A stretch of 5,084 nt of DNA from Actinomycetota bacterium (GTDB taxonomy: Bacteria; Actinomycetota; Thermoleophilia; Gaiellales; Gaiellaceae): assembly GCA_005884155.1 (NCBI GenBank), contig VAXD01000113.1, positions 1-5,084 of the forward strand, written 5' to 3'. Within the stretch, counting starts at the first letter, position 1. Each line of letters opens with the position of its first letter. A program made the translations under genes and the position numbers. The notes below the pieces were generated by a model, which worked only from the letters and a program-made list of their open reading frames with translations, did no database searches and was not told the origin of the DNA. Positions 1 through 5,084 of this stretch are shown piece by piece.

Positions 1-514
1 GCGCCTTGCGCACCAGCGTCTGACCGCCGGGCGCGAGGCCGAGCCGGTACTCGCGGCAGATCTCCTCGCCGAGGCCGCGGCTGTCGAGGTACTCCCGCGC
101 CGGACCGCCCGAGGCGGAGTCCCAGAGGTAGCGCTCGTAATAGGCCGTCGCCTGCTCGAGCAGCGCGAAGAGGCGCTCCCGCCGACCGCGAGCGGCGTCC
201 TGCTGCGGGGACGACTCCTCGTACTCGAGCGTCACGCGATAGCGCTCGGCCAGCCACTCGACCGCCTCTGCGAAGTCGAGCTGCTCGGTCTCGCGCACGA
301 AGGTGATCAGGTCGCCGCCCTTGCTGCAGCCGAAGCAGTAGAAGAGCTTGTCGGCCGGATTGACGGAGAAGCTTGGCGTCTTCTCGTCGTGGAAGGGACA
401 GAGGCCGGTGTAGCGCGCGCCGGAGCGGCGCAGCTGGGTGCGCGCCGAGACGACCTCGACCATGTCGGCCGCATCGATGGCCTCCCGCACCGATGCTTCG
501 CGGATCCGCGCCAT
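1..514 (-). CDS. dnaG: DNA primase, N-terminal part (cut by window edge)
   Basis: DnaG makes the short RNA primers for lagging-strand synthesis at the replication fork and works with the replicative helicase. The 171 visible residues cover the N-terminal CHC2 zinc-binding domain: the motif CPFHDEKTPSF at residues 39-49 and CFGC at 60-63 supply the ligands Cys39, His42, Cys60 and Cys63. The start of the linker towards the TOPRIM catalytic domain follows (EYLDSRGLGEE near 141-151). The TOPRIM and helicase-binding domains lie beyond base 1. The ATG start at 514 shares its A with the TGA stop of the upstream dGTPase gene (TGATG) and has no clear Shine-Dalgarno sequence, so translation is probably coupled to that gene. 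Identity is very secure; whether the gene is intact downstream cannot be seen. Confidence 0.97.
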   Translation of the reverse strand, partial: MARIREASVREAIDAADMVEVVSARTQLRRSGARYTGLCPFHDEKTPSFSVNPADKLFYCFGCSKGGDLITFVRETEQLDFAEAVEWLAERYRVTLEYEESSPQQDAARGRRERLFALLEQATAYYERYLWDSASGGPAREYLDSRGLGEEICREYRLGLAPGGQTLVRKA

Positions 515-1509
515 CAGCCGAGCGTCTCGGCGTAGTTGAGTGCGAAGCGATCGGTCATGCCGGCGATGTAGTCCACCACGTCGTCGACCGGCTCGCCGCG
601 GGCGACGAGGTGGTCGAAGATCCGCTGGATGGTCGCGCGGGCGCGCGTGTGCTCGGCGCGGGCCGGTTCGGCGAGGTAGACGTGCTCGAACATGAACTCA
701 CGGAGGGTGAGCATTGCCGTGCCAATCTCCTCCGTTTGGCGGATGTCGCCCTCGCGCGCCGAGGTCTCGACCAGGTCGTGGACGAGCGTGTCGATTCGGC
801 GGGAGCCCGTCGGGCCGAGGAGCTCGATCTCGTCGCGCGGAAGGTCGGCCGGGTCGAGCACAGCGGCGCGGATCGCGTCGTCGATGTCGTGGTTGATGTA
901 GGCGACGCGGTCGACGAGGCGGACGATTTTGCCCTCGAGGGTGTCCGGCTCGTTCGGGCCGGTGTGGTTGAGGATGCCGTCGCGCACCTCTGCGGTCAGG
1001 TTCAGCCCGCGCCCGTCCCGCTCGAGCACGTCGACGACACGGAGCGAATGCTCGTTGTGGCGGAAGCTGCGGCCCAAGCGCTTCTGCAGCACCTCGTCGA
1101 GCGCCTCTTCGCCGGCGTGGCCGAACGGCGTGTGGCCGAGGTCGTGGCCAAGCCCGATCGCCTCGACGAGGTCCTCGTTCAGCCGCAGCGCCCGGGCCAC
1201 CCCGCGCGAGATGCCGGTCGTCTCGAGCGTGTGCGTGAGCCGCGTGCGGTAGTGGTCGCCCGCCGGGTCGATGAAGACCTGCGTCTTGTGCATGAGCCGG
1301 CGAAACGCCTTCGCGTGAACGATCCGGTCGCGGTCTCGCTGGAAGGGCGTGCGAAGGCGACACTCGTCCTCGGGCACGGCGCGCCCGCGCGTCTCGAAGG
1401 AGCGCACCGCGAGCGGCGAGAGCCAGCGTTCCTCGTGCTCACGCACTCCCGCCTCGAAGGCATCCGCAACCGTTCCGGCAAGTTCCGGCACGCCGCCGAT
1501 GCTAGTCAT
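514..1509 (-). CDS. dgt: Deoxyguanosinetriphosphate triphosphohydrolase-like HD protein
   Basis: A cytoplasmic HD-superfamily enzyme of the dGTPase type, expected to hydrolyse dGTP (or other dNTPs) to the nucleoside and triphosphate and so adjust the dNTP pool. Hallmarks seen: RDRDRIVHAKAFRRLMHKTQVF-type core at residues 58-79, metal ligands His93 (RLTHTLE), His122-Asp123 (GLGHDLGHTPFGH) and Asp200 (RLVDRVAYINHDIDD), and a C-terminal DYIAGMTDRFAL at 313-324. At 331 residues it fits the shorter 'type 2' dGTPase-like group rather than the ~500-residue E. coli Dgt. The ATG at 1509 is the first in frame after an in-frame TAG and lacks an obvious ribosome binding site. Family members often begin close to the REHEERWLSP block, so the GTG at 1446 (residue 22) is an alternative start. 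It sits directly upstream of dnaG and overlaps it by one base. Actual nucleotide preference cannot be read from sequence. Confidence 0.94.
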   Translation of the reverse strand: MTSIGGVPELAGTVADAFEAGVREHEERWLSPLAVRSFETRGRAVPEDECRLRTPFQRDRDRIVHAKAFRRLMHKTQVFIDPAGDHYRTRLTHTLETTGISRGVARALRLNEDLVEAIGLGHDLGHTPFGHAGEEALDEVLQKRLGRSFRHNEHSLRVVDVLERDGRGLNLTAEVRDGILNHTGPNEPDTLEGKIVRLVDRVAYINHDIDDAIRAAVLDPADLPRDEIELLGPTGSRRIDTLVHDLVETSAREGDIRQTEEIGTAMLTLREFMFEHVYLAEPARAEHTRARATIQRIFDHLVARGEPVDDVVDYIAGMTDRFALNYAETLG

Positions 1510-1540
1510 TCGACCGGGCAGCGACTACGTCGATTTCCAT

Positions 1541-1640
1541 CGGCCGCCACCCGTAAACCGAGGGCCCGGGTCCGTCCCCCACCCCTCATTGGGTGGGGCT
1601 CGGTTCCCACCTCCCTCGCGGTCGAGGTTACCGGCGGCCG
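1541..1640 (-). promoter_or_regulatory. Unassigned structured element (possible leader RNA or complex terminator)
   Basis: This gap between the reductase and dGTPase genes folds into a nested branched structure by inspection. Outer stem: 1541-1548 with 1633-1640 (8 of 8 pairs), continued after a small internal loop by 1553-1556 with 1628-1631. First arm: 1557-1562 with 1599-1604, continued by 1577-1584 with 1591-1598 (8 of 8 pairs, 6-base loop), with a 14-base bulge at 1563-1576 on one side. Second arm: 1614-1618 with 1623-1627 around a 4-base loop. The arms abut the outer stem without spare bases at 1556/1557 and 1627/1628. Both flanking genes run on the minus strand, so it would lie in the dgt 5' leader or the reductase 3' end. 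There is no T-run typical of a terminator, and I do not recognise the motif of any known riboswitch. The strand and role are inferred; high GC makes chance stems more likely. Confidence 0.35.
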
Positions 1641-1721
1641 CATCACGCGTGGGTGAGCGCTTTGCGCCGAATGTGTGCCGATTGCTCCACACGCGCGCAC
1701 GCACAACTGCCTCGAGCCACC

Positions 1722-2477
1722 TCAGATGATGATCGGCACGGTCCCGCCGTCCGCGCTCCACGCGGCGCCCGTGACGTATGAGGCGCGCTCCGAGCAGAGG
1801 AACGCGATCACCGCCGCGATCTCCTCCGGCTGCGCAAGGCGTCCCAGCGGCCTGCCCTTGCCAACCGCGTCCAGCACCTCGTCCCGGCTCGTCCCGCTGC
1901 GGCCGGCCTGCTGGTCGGCGAGCCCACCCTCGCCGAGCCACGCCTCGGTCGCCGTCGGCCCGGGCGCGACCGCATTGCAGCGGACGCCGTCGCCTGCGTA
2001 GAGATCGGCCACCAGCCGGGAGAGCGAAAGCACGGCCGCCTTCGTCACCGAATAGTCCGGCATCCCGGTTGACGGTCGCTTGCCCGCGGTGGACGCGACG
2101 TTCACGATCACGCCGCCGCCCCGCTCTCGCATCGCCGGCACGGCAGCACGAATCGCCCGGACGTAGCTCATCACGTTCAGCTGCCAGACGGCGTCCCACT
2201 GCTCGTCGGTCACCTCGAGGAAATTGCGCTGCTCGGCGAAGCCGGCGTTGTTGACGAGCACGTCGGCCGGCCCGGCTTCCGCGACGACACGTTCGGGCTC
2301 GCCCGGCCGCGAGAGATCGGCCTGCACGTGCAGTGCCTCGCCGATTCCCGGCGCCTCGCTCCGCCCGCACGTCACCACACGGGCGCCCTCCTCGACGAGC
2401 AGGCTCGCCGTCACGAGACCGATACCGCCGGTCGAACCGGTGACGATGCAGAGGCGATCGCGCAGGCCGAGGTCCAC
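1722..2477 (-). CDS. Short-chain dehydrogenase/reductase (classical SDR)
   Basis: A soluble NAD(P)-dependent oxidoreductase of the classical SDR family (Rossmann fold), 251 residues, which is full length for the family. Motifs seen: cofactor glycine motif TGSTGGIG at 13-20, NNAG at 76-79, and the catalytic set Asn101, Ser129, Tyr142 and Lys146 (YSVTK). PG at 172-173 follows, and the typical C-terminal block YVTGAAWSADGG comes at 234-245. Arg39 at the end of the second strand (CGRS) hints at NADP(H) rather than NAD(H), which is inference. The substrate is not predictable: FabG-like acyl, sugar or alcohol reduction are all possible. It starts with GTG at 2477, with no Shine-Dalgarno, only 20 bases from the divergent phosphatase gene. 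The protein ends in three consecutive isoleucines. Confidence 0.93.
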   Translation of the reverse strand: MDLGLRDRLCIVTGSTGGIGLVTASLLVEEGARVVTCGRSEAPGIGEALHVQADLSRPGEPERVVAEAGPADVLVNNAGFAEQRNFLEVTDEQWDAVWQLNVMSYVRAIRAAVPAMRERGGGVIVNVASTAGKRPSTGMPDYSVTKAAVLSLSRLVADLYAGDGVRCNAVAPGPTATEAWLGEGGLADQQAGRSGTSRDEVLDAVGKGRPLGRLAQPEEIAAVIAFLCSERASYVTGAAWSADGGTVPIII

Positions 2478-2485
2478 GGGGTCGC

Positions 2486-2492
2486 TAGCCTA
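2486..2492. promoter_or_regulatory. Putative bidirectional -10 element between divergent genes
   Basis: The 20-base gap between two divergent GTG starts contains TAGCCTA. It reads as a TANNNT -10 hexamer on both strands: TAGCCT at 2486-2491 on plus and TAGGCT at 2492-2487 on minus. On plus, six bases separate the hexamer from the GTG at 2498; on minus, nine bases separate it from the GTG at 2477. These spacings predict leaderless or nearly leaderless mRNAs, a common arrangement in Actinomycetota. No convincing -35 hexamer is visible at 17-18 bases on either side, so the call rests on the -10 match and the very tight gap. Confidence 0.45.
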
Positions 2493-2497
2493 ACCGC

Positions 2498-3043
2498 GTG
2501 ACCCGGATCCTCCTCGTGCGGCACGGCGAGACGGACTGGAATCTCAACCGGCGCCTCCAGGGCCACGCCGACCGCCCGCTCAACCAGACCGGGCGCGAAC
2601 AGGCGCGAAGCCTCGCAGCGGCGCTCGCCGAGGAGCCGCTCGACGCCGTCTACTCGAGCGATCTCTCGCGCGCCGAGGAGACCGCCCGGATCATCGCCGG
2701 AGCCCGCGGGCTCGACGTGACCGTGCTCCCGTCGCTCCGCGAGCGGCACTTCGGCACCTGGGAGGGACTCACCGACGAGGAGATCCACGAGCGCTTCCCC
2801 GACGAGGTTGCCGACGGCGTGCTCGGAGACGGGGAGTCTCGCGATGAGCTCGACCGCCGAATCCTCGCCGCGCTCGAGCGGATCGCGGAAGATCATTCCG
2901 GCGGCACCGTGCTCGTCGTCTCGCACGGCGGCCCCCTCCGCGCCGTGCTGAGGCACTGCGGTGTCGACGGCGTCGACCGGATCGCCAACTGCCATGTCCT
3001 CCGGCTCCAAGCGGGTGACGGCGTTCTCCGGGAAATAGACTGA
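2498..3043 (+). CDS. Histidine phosphatase family protein (phosphoglycerate mutase-like)
   Basis: A cytoplasmic branch-1 histidine phosphatase of 181 residues, the family in which a histidine is transiently phosphorylated. The N-terminal LLVRHGETDWN gives the nucleophile His9 in the RHG motif. Arg58 in SSDLSRAEETA, Glu82 in LRERHFGTWEG (likely proton donor) and His143 in VVSHGG complete the phosphate pocket. Size and motifs resemble GpmB/CobC/PhoE-type phosphatases rather than the ~230-250-residue glycolytic mutases, so a phosphatase is more likely than a mutase. The substrate (for example a sugar phosphate, alpha-ribazole phosphate or a nucleotide) cannot be told, and no cobalamin gene is nearby. 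Translation starts at a GTG six bases after a -10-like hexamer, so the mRNA is probably leaderless. It is the first gene of a plus-strand run and is followed after 6 bases by the Sm-like gene. Confidence 0.93.
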   Translation: MTRILLVRHGETDWNLNRRLQGHADRPLNQTGREQARSLAAALAEEPLDAVYSSDLSRAEETARIIAGARGLDVTVLPSLRERHFGTWEGLTDEEIHERFPDEVADGVLGDGESRDELDRRILAALERIAEDHSGGTVLVVSHGGPLRAVLRHCGVDGVDRIANCHVLRLQAGDGVLREID

Positions 3044-3049
3044 GGCGGC

Positions 3050-3295
3050 GTGGACGACTACACGAACAAGTACAAGGGCGAGCAGGTCGAGGTCGCGCTC
3101 TTCGGCGGGGACTACCAGGACGGCGTGCTCACCGCGTACTGCCTCGTCGAGGACGTCGCGCACATCGAGCTGAACGGCCACATCCTGATCCCGCTCCAGA
3201 ACATCGCCTCGCTCCACTGCTCGAGCCGCTGCGACGCACCCGAGCCCGACTGGCCGCCACGGGGGCTCGAGGACGACGAGCAGCAGGACAACTAG
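3050..3295 (+). CDS. Small protein with Sm/Hfq-like strand pattern, function unknown
   Basis: An 81-residue protein that I do not recognise as a named family. After a short polar N-terminus, residues 11-56 alternate like a five-strand Sm barrel: EQVEVALF, GVLTAYCLV, VAHIEL, HILIPL, NIASLH. The spacing L17-x-x-G20-x-x-x-x-G25-x-L27 matches the Sm1 consensus, and IPLQNIASL sits where the Sm2 strand pair would be. The Asp/Asn loop residues of canonical Sm proteins and the Hfq YKHA motif are not present, so RNA binding is unproven. The tail (62-81) is acidic, proline-rich and probably disordered; Cys57 and Cys61 flank it. The start is a GTG six bases after the phosphatase stop, with a close GAGG (3042-3045) as a possible ribosome site. 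It sits in one transcript with the phosphatase and the M48 protease. That it is a real gene seems likely; the fold is a hypothesis. Confidence 0.8.
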   Translation: MDDYTNKYKGEQVEVALFGGDYQDGVLTAYCLVEDVAHIELNGHILIPLQNIASLHCSSRCDAPEPDWPPRGLEDDEQQDN

Positions 3296-3298
3296 GCT

Positions 3299-3303
3299 GG
3301 AGG
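3299..3303 (+). promoter_or_regulatory. Strong ribosome binding site selecting a TTG start
   Basis: GGAGG, extended to GGAGGGG through 3305, lies eight bases before the TTG at 3312. It is the only clear canonical Shine-Dalgarno in the window, and it fixes the rare TTG as the start of the M48 protease. Confidence 0.8.
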
Positions 3304-3311
3304 GGCACTAG

Positions 3312-4154
3312 TTGCGCTTCCGGGTCGTCGTCTTCTGGAACATCCTCAAGGTCTGGCTGGTACTGCTCGGCGGGTGCGCTGCGCTCGCTGCGATCGGTTG
3401 GTCGCTGGGCGGCTACCGGCTCGCGTCGCTGCTCGTCTTCTTCGGGGCGCTCGTGGCGGCGGCTGCATACTGGTACGCGGACCGTGTCGCCCTCGGCATG
3501 GTTGGAGCGCGAGAACTGCCGCTCGGCGAGTCGCCGGCGCTGCACTCGACCCTGGCGCGCCTTGCGACGGCCGCCGGACTGCCGAAGCCCAAGCTCTACC
3601 TCCTACCCGACGGACATCCCCGCGCGCTCGGCGCCGGACGTGGGCCGCGCGGCGCGGCGATCGCGGTCAGCCGCGGACTGCTCGGGGCGGCGACTCCGGC
3701 CGAGCTCGAAGGCGTGCTCGCACACGAGCTCGCGCACGTGCGCAACCGCGACCTGCTCCTGCAGACGACCGCGGTCGTGCTCGCCGGCGCGCTGATCGAG
3801 CTGAGCCGGATCGGCGGGTGGATGCAGCGGGCGCTCCTCTTCGTACTGGGGCCGATCGCGGCCGCGTTCGTGCACCTGCTGCTCTCGCCGAAGCGCGAGT
3901 TCACGGCCGATCGCACTGCCGCCGGCCTCTGCGGCTCGCCGCACGGGCTCGCTGACGCGTTGATCCGGCTCGAGCAGGCGGCGCAGCTCGTCGAGTTCCG
4001 GGCCAACCCGGCGACGGAGCCTCTCTACACCTTCAACCCGTTCGCCGAGGAAGGGCTGGGCGCTCTCTTCGTCACGCACCCACCCGTGGGTGAGCGCGTC
4101 CGGCGACTGCGCGAGCTCGACCCCGACTGGCGGGACAAGCTGCGCGCAGCCTGA
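3312..4154 (+). CDS. M48 family membrane zinc metalloprotease (HtpX-like)
   Basis: A 280-residue integral-membrane zinc endopeptidase of the M48/HtpX type, a family that degrades damaged or misfolded membrane proteins with its active site facing the cytoplasm. Two N-terminal hydrophobic segments (about residues 11-30 and 36-53) are followed by the HELAH zinc motif at 138-142, with His138, Glu139 and His142. The third ligand, Glu196, is in SPKREFTAD, and FNPF (241-244) and THPPVGERVRRL (255-266) are conserved C-terminal elements. Further hydrophobic stretches at about 151-163 and 174-191 flank the active-site helix. The length is close to HtpX (about 285-300). The TTG start is supported by a strong GGAGG eight bases upstream. 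It is 16 bases after the Sm-like gene, the last gene of the run, and converges on the acetyltransferase with only 9 bases between stops. I leave the symbol blank because other M48B subgroups look similar. Confidence 0.93.
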   Translation: MRFRVVVFWNILKVWLVLLGGCAALAAIGWSLGGYRLASLLVFFGALVAAAAYWYADRVALGMVGARELPLGESPALHSTLARLATAAGLPKPKLYLLPDGHPRALGAGRGPRGAAIAVSRGLLGAATPAELEGVLAHELAHVRNRDLLLQTTAVVLAGALIELSRIGGWMQRALLFVLGPIAAAFVHLLLSPKREFTADRTAAGLCGSPHGLADALIRLEQAAQLVEFRANPATEPLYTFNPFAEEGLGALFVTHPPVGERVRRLRELDPDWRDKLRAA

Positions 4155-4163
4155 GCGCCCCGG

Positions 4164-4655
4164 TCAGGGCAGCTCGAACAGAATCGACTCGCGCTCGCCG
4201 TCCCGGAACCGCTGCTCCTCGGTGATCGTCCCGATGCGCCGAAACCCGGCCTTCTCTGCCACGCGCTGTGAGGCAACGTTGTCGGGGTGCGTCGTCAGCC
4301 GCAGCGGGCGTTGGCTAGCCCAGCCGCACAACAGCCGCAGGGCGCGCGTGGCCACACCCCGTCCTTGGGCCTCCGGCGCGACCCAGTACCCGATGCTCCC
4401 GGAGTCGCCGCTCAGCTCGATCGAGCCGAGAAAGGCGCCGCCGGCCGCGTCGACGATCGCGAACGGATACGAGGTCTCATCACGCCACACCTGCTCGCAA
4501 CGTGCGACCCAGGTTCGGGCGTCTTCCGGTGTGTAAGGCGTCGGAATCTGCAGCATGTAGCGCGAGGTCTCGGGATCGGCGAGGCCCGCCGCGATCGCGT
4601 CGGCGTCTCGAGCTTCGATCGGCCTGAGCACGAGCTCGTCGTCCCGGATCTCCAT
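4164..4655 (-). CDS. GNAT family N-acetyltransferase (RimJ/RimL-like)
   Basis: A 163-residue single-domain acetyltransferase of the GNAT superfamily, which transfers acetyl from acetyl-CoA to an amine. It has the RimJ/RimL layout: the opening ELVLRPIEARDADAI at 7-21, the strand GSIGYWVAPEAQGRGVATRAL at 86-106 carrying the acetyl-CoA phosphate loop QGRGVA (97-102), and the C-terminal HPDNVASQRVAEKAGF with Asn126 and the EKAGF turn (134-138). RimJ/RimL/RimI acetylate ribosomal protein N-termini, but many relatives act on antibiotics or small molecules, so the substrate is open. The gene begins 27 bases after the rRNA terminator stem. The ATG at 4655 has no Shine-Dalgarno but is preceded by a good -10 hexamer, so it is probably leaderless rather than read through from rRNA. 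Confidence 0.92.
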   Translation of the reverse strand: MEIRDDELVLRPIEARDADAIAAGLADPETSRYMLQIPTPYTPEDARTWVARCEQVWRDETSYPFAIVDAAGGAFLGSIELSGDSGSIGYWVAPEAQGRGVATRALRLLCGWASQRPLRLTTHPDNVASQRVAEKAGFRRIGTITEEQRFRDGERESILFELP

Positions 4656-4662
4656 CCGAGTG

Positions 4663-4668
4663 ATCGTA
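4663..4668 (-). promoter_or_regulatory. Putative -10 element for the acetyltransferase (leaderless)
   Basis: TACGAT on the minus strand ends seven bases before the ATG at 4655, which puts the expected transcription start at or next to the start codon. It sits between the rRNA terminator and the gene. No -35 hexamer is recognisable, because the terminator stem occupies that place. Confidence 0.5.
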
Positions 4669-4675
4669 GGGGACC

Positions 4676-4705
4676 ATGAAAGAGGCCGCCCCGAAAGGCG
4701 GCCTC
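4676..4705 (-). terminator. Intrinsic terminator of the rRNA operon
   Basis: A perfect 9-base-pair GC-rich stem (minus strand 4705-4697 with 4690-4682) around a six-base TTTCGG loop is followed by a short T-rich tail, TTTCAT. It lies 8 bases downstream of the 5S 3' end, where an rRNA operon should terminate. The tail is short for a rho-independent terminator, but position and stem make the call firm. Confidence 0.85.
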
Positions 4706-4713
4706 GTAAAGAA

Positions 4714-4829
<116 letters not shown>

Positions 4830-4892
4830 ATTGTCAGGGCCCGAAAATTCACGGGCGCACCCTCAAAACTCCATAGCGACACAACGTATTCA
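4830..4892 (-). other. 23S-5S internal transcribed spacer
   Basis: This 63-base spacer contains no gene and no tRNA. It holds a small hairpin (GCCCG at 4856-4852 with CGGGC at 4843-4839, 8-base loop). Upstream of it is the stretch CTATGGAGTTTTGAGGGTGC, which resembles the pyrimidine/purine-patterned spacer element often found between 23S and 5S in Actinomycetota; a role in processing is inference. Boundaries depend on the rRNA end calls. Confidence 0.75.

Positions 4893-5084
<192 letters not shown>

Noticed and set aside
1502..1530. tRNA-like T-loop (GGTCGAAT) near the dgt start
   Set aside because: There is no acceptor, D or anticodon stem around it; the resemblance is a few bases only.
373..1656. 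Long open frame on the plus strand (427 codons)
   Set aside because: It lies antisense to dnaG and dgt, its translation is Arg/Ala/Val-rich low-complexity, and the minus strand carries clear catalytic motifs; it is a GC-driven shadow frame.
1673..1692. GTGTG/CACAC hairpin and the GCGC-TTT-GCGC repeat near 1657-1667 as a reductase terminator
   Set aside because: Stems of four to five bases without a T-run are expected by chance in sequence this GC-rich.
1675..1710. A sigma-70 promoter for dgt on the minus strand starting from TTGTGC near 1706-1701
   Set aside because: At 17 bases spacing the -10 would be AATCGG, a poor match, and the better CACATT is 25 bases away.
2411..3217. Long minus-strand open frame (268 codons) opposite the phosphatase and Sm-like genes
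   Set aside because: It has no recognisable domain, overlaps three better-supported genes and their promoter gap, and mirrors their codon pattern.
4150..4168. CCTGA/TCAGG inverted repeat between the convergent protease and acetyltransferase genes, as a shared terminator
   Set aside because: The stem is only five bases and mostly arises because both genes end in TGA and face each other; there is no T-run on either side.

Overview
The window is GC-rich and has the look of a chromosomal segment from a high-GC actinobacterium. A deep-branching class such as Thermoleophilia is my best guess, from the 5S/23S ends and from protein and start-codon style. That placement is inference, not a search result. 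Every coding region is ordinary chromosomal sequence with matching base composition. I see no insertion sequence, phage gene, CRISPR array or integration site.

Layout from left to right. (1) 1-1509, minus strand: the 5' part of dnaG (primase, cut by the window edge) preceded by dgt (HD-type dGTPase-like enzyme); the dgt stop and dnaG start share one base. (2) 1510-1721: a 212-base gap holding an unexpectedly elaborate foldable element (1541-1640), which I cannot assign to any known RNA family. (3) 1722-2477, minus: a classical short-chain dehydrogenase/reductase. (4) 2478-2497: a 20-base divergent gap with a near-symmetric -10 hexamer that could fire both ways and give nearly leaderless mRNAs. 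(5) 2498-4154, plus: a tight three-gene run of a histidine phosphatase, an 81-residue protein with an Sm-like strand pattern, and an M48 membrane metalloprotease. (6) 4164-4655, minus: a GNAT acetyltransferase, convergent with the protease, apparently with its own leaderless promoter. (7) 4676-5084, minus: the end of an rRNA operon (23S 3' end, spacer, complete 5S, intrinsic terminator).

Functional links: dGTP-pool control and primer synthesis are coupled in one transcript, and rpoD would be a plausible next gene beyond the window. The phosphatase, Sm-like protein and protease are probably co-transcribed, but I see no common pathway. The acetyltransferase starts 27 bases after the rRNA terminator stem. 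The two least expected items are the structured 1541-1640 element and the Sm-like protein, since most Actinomycetota lack a recognisable Hfq.
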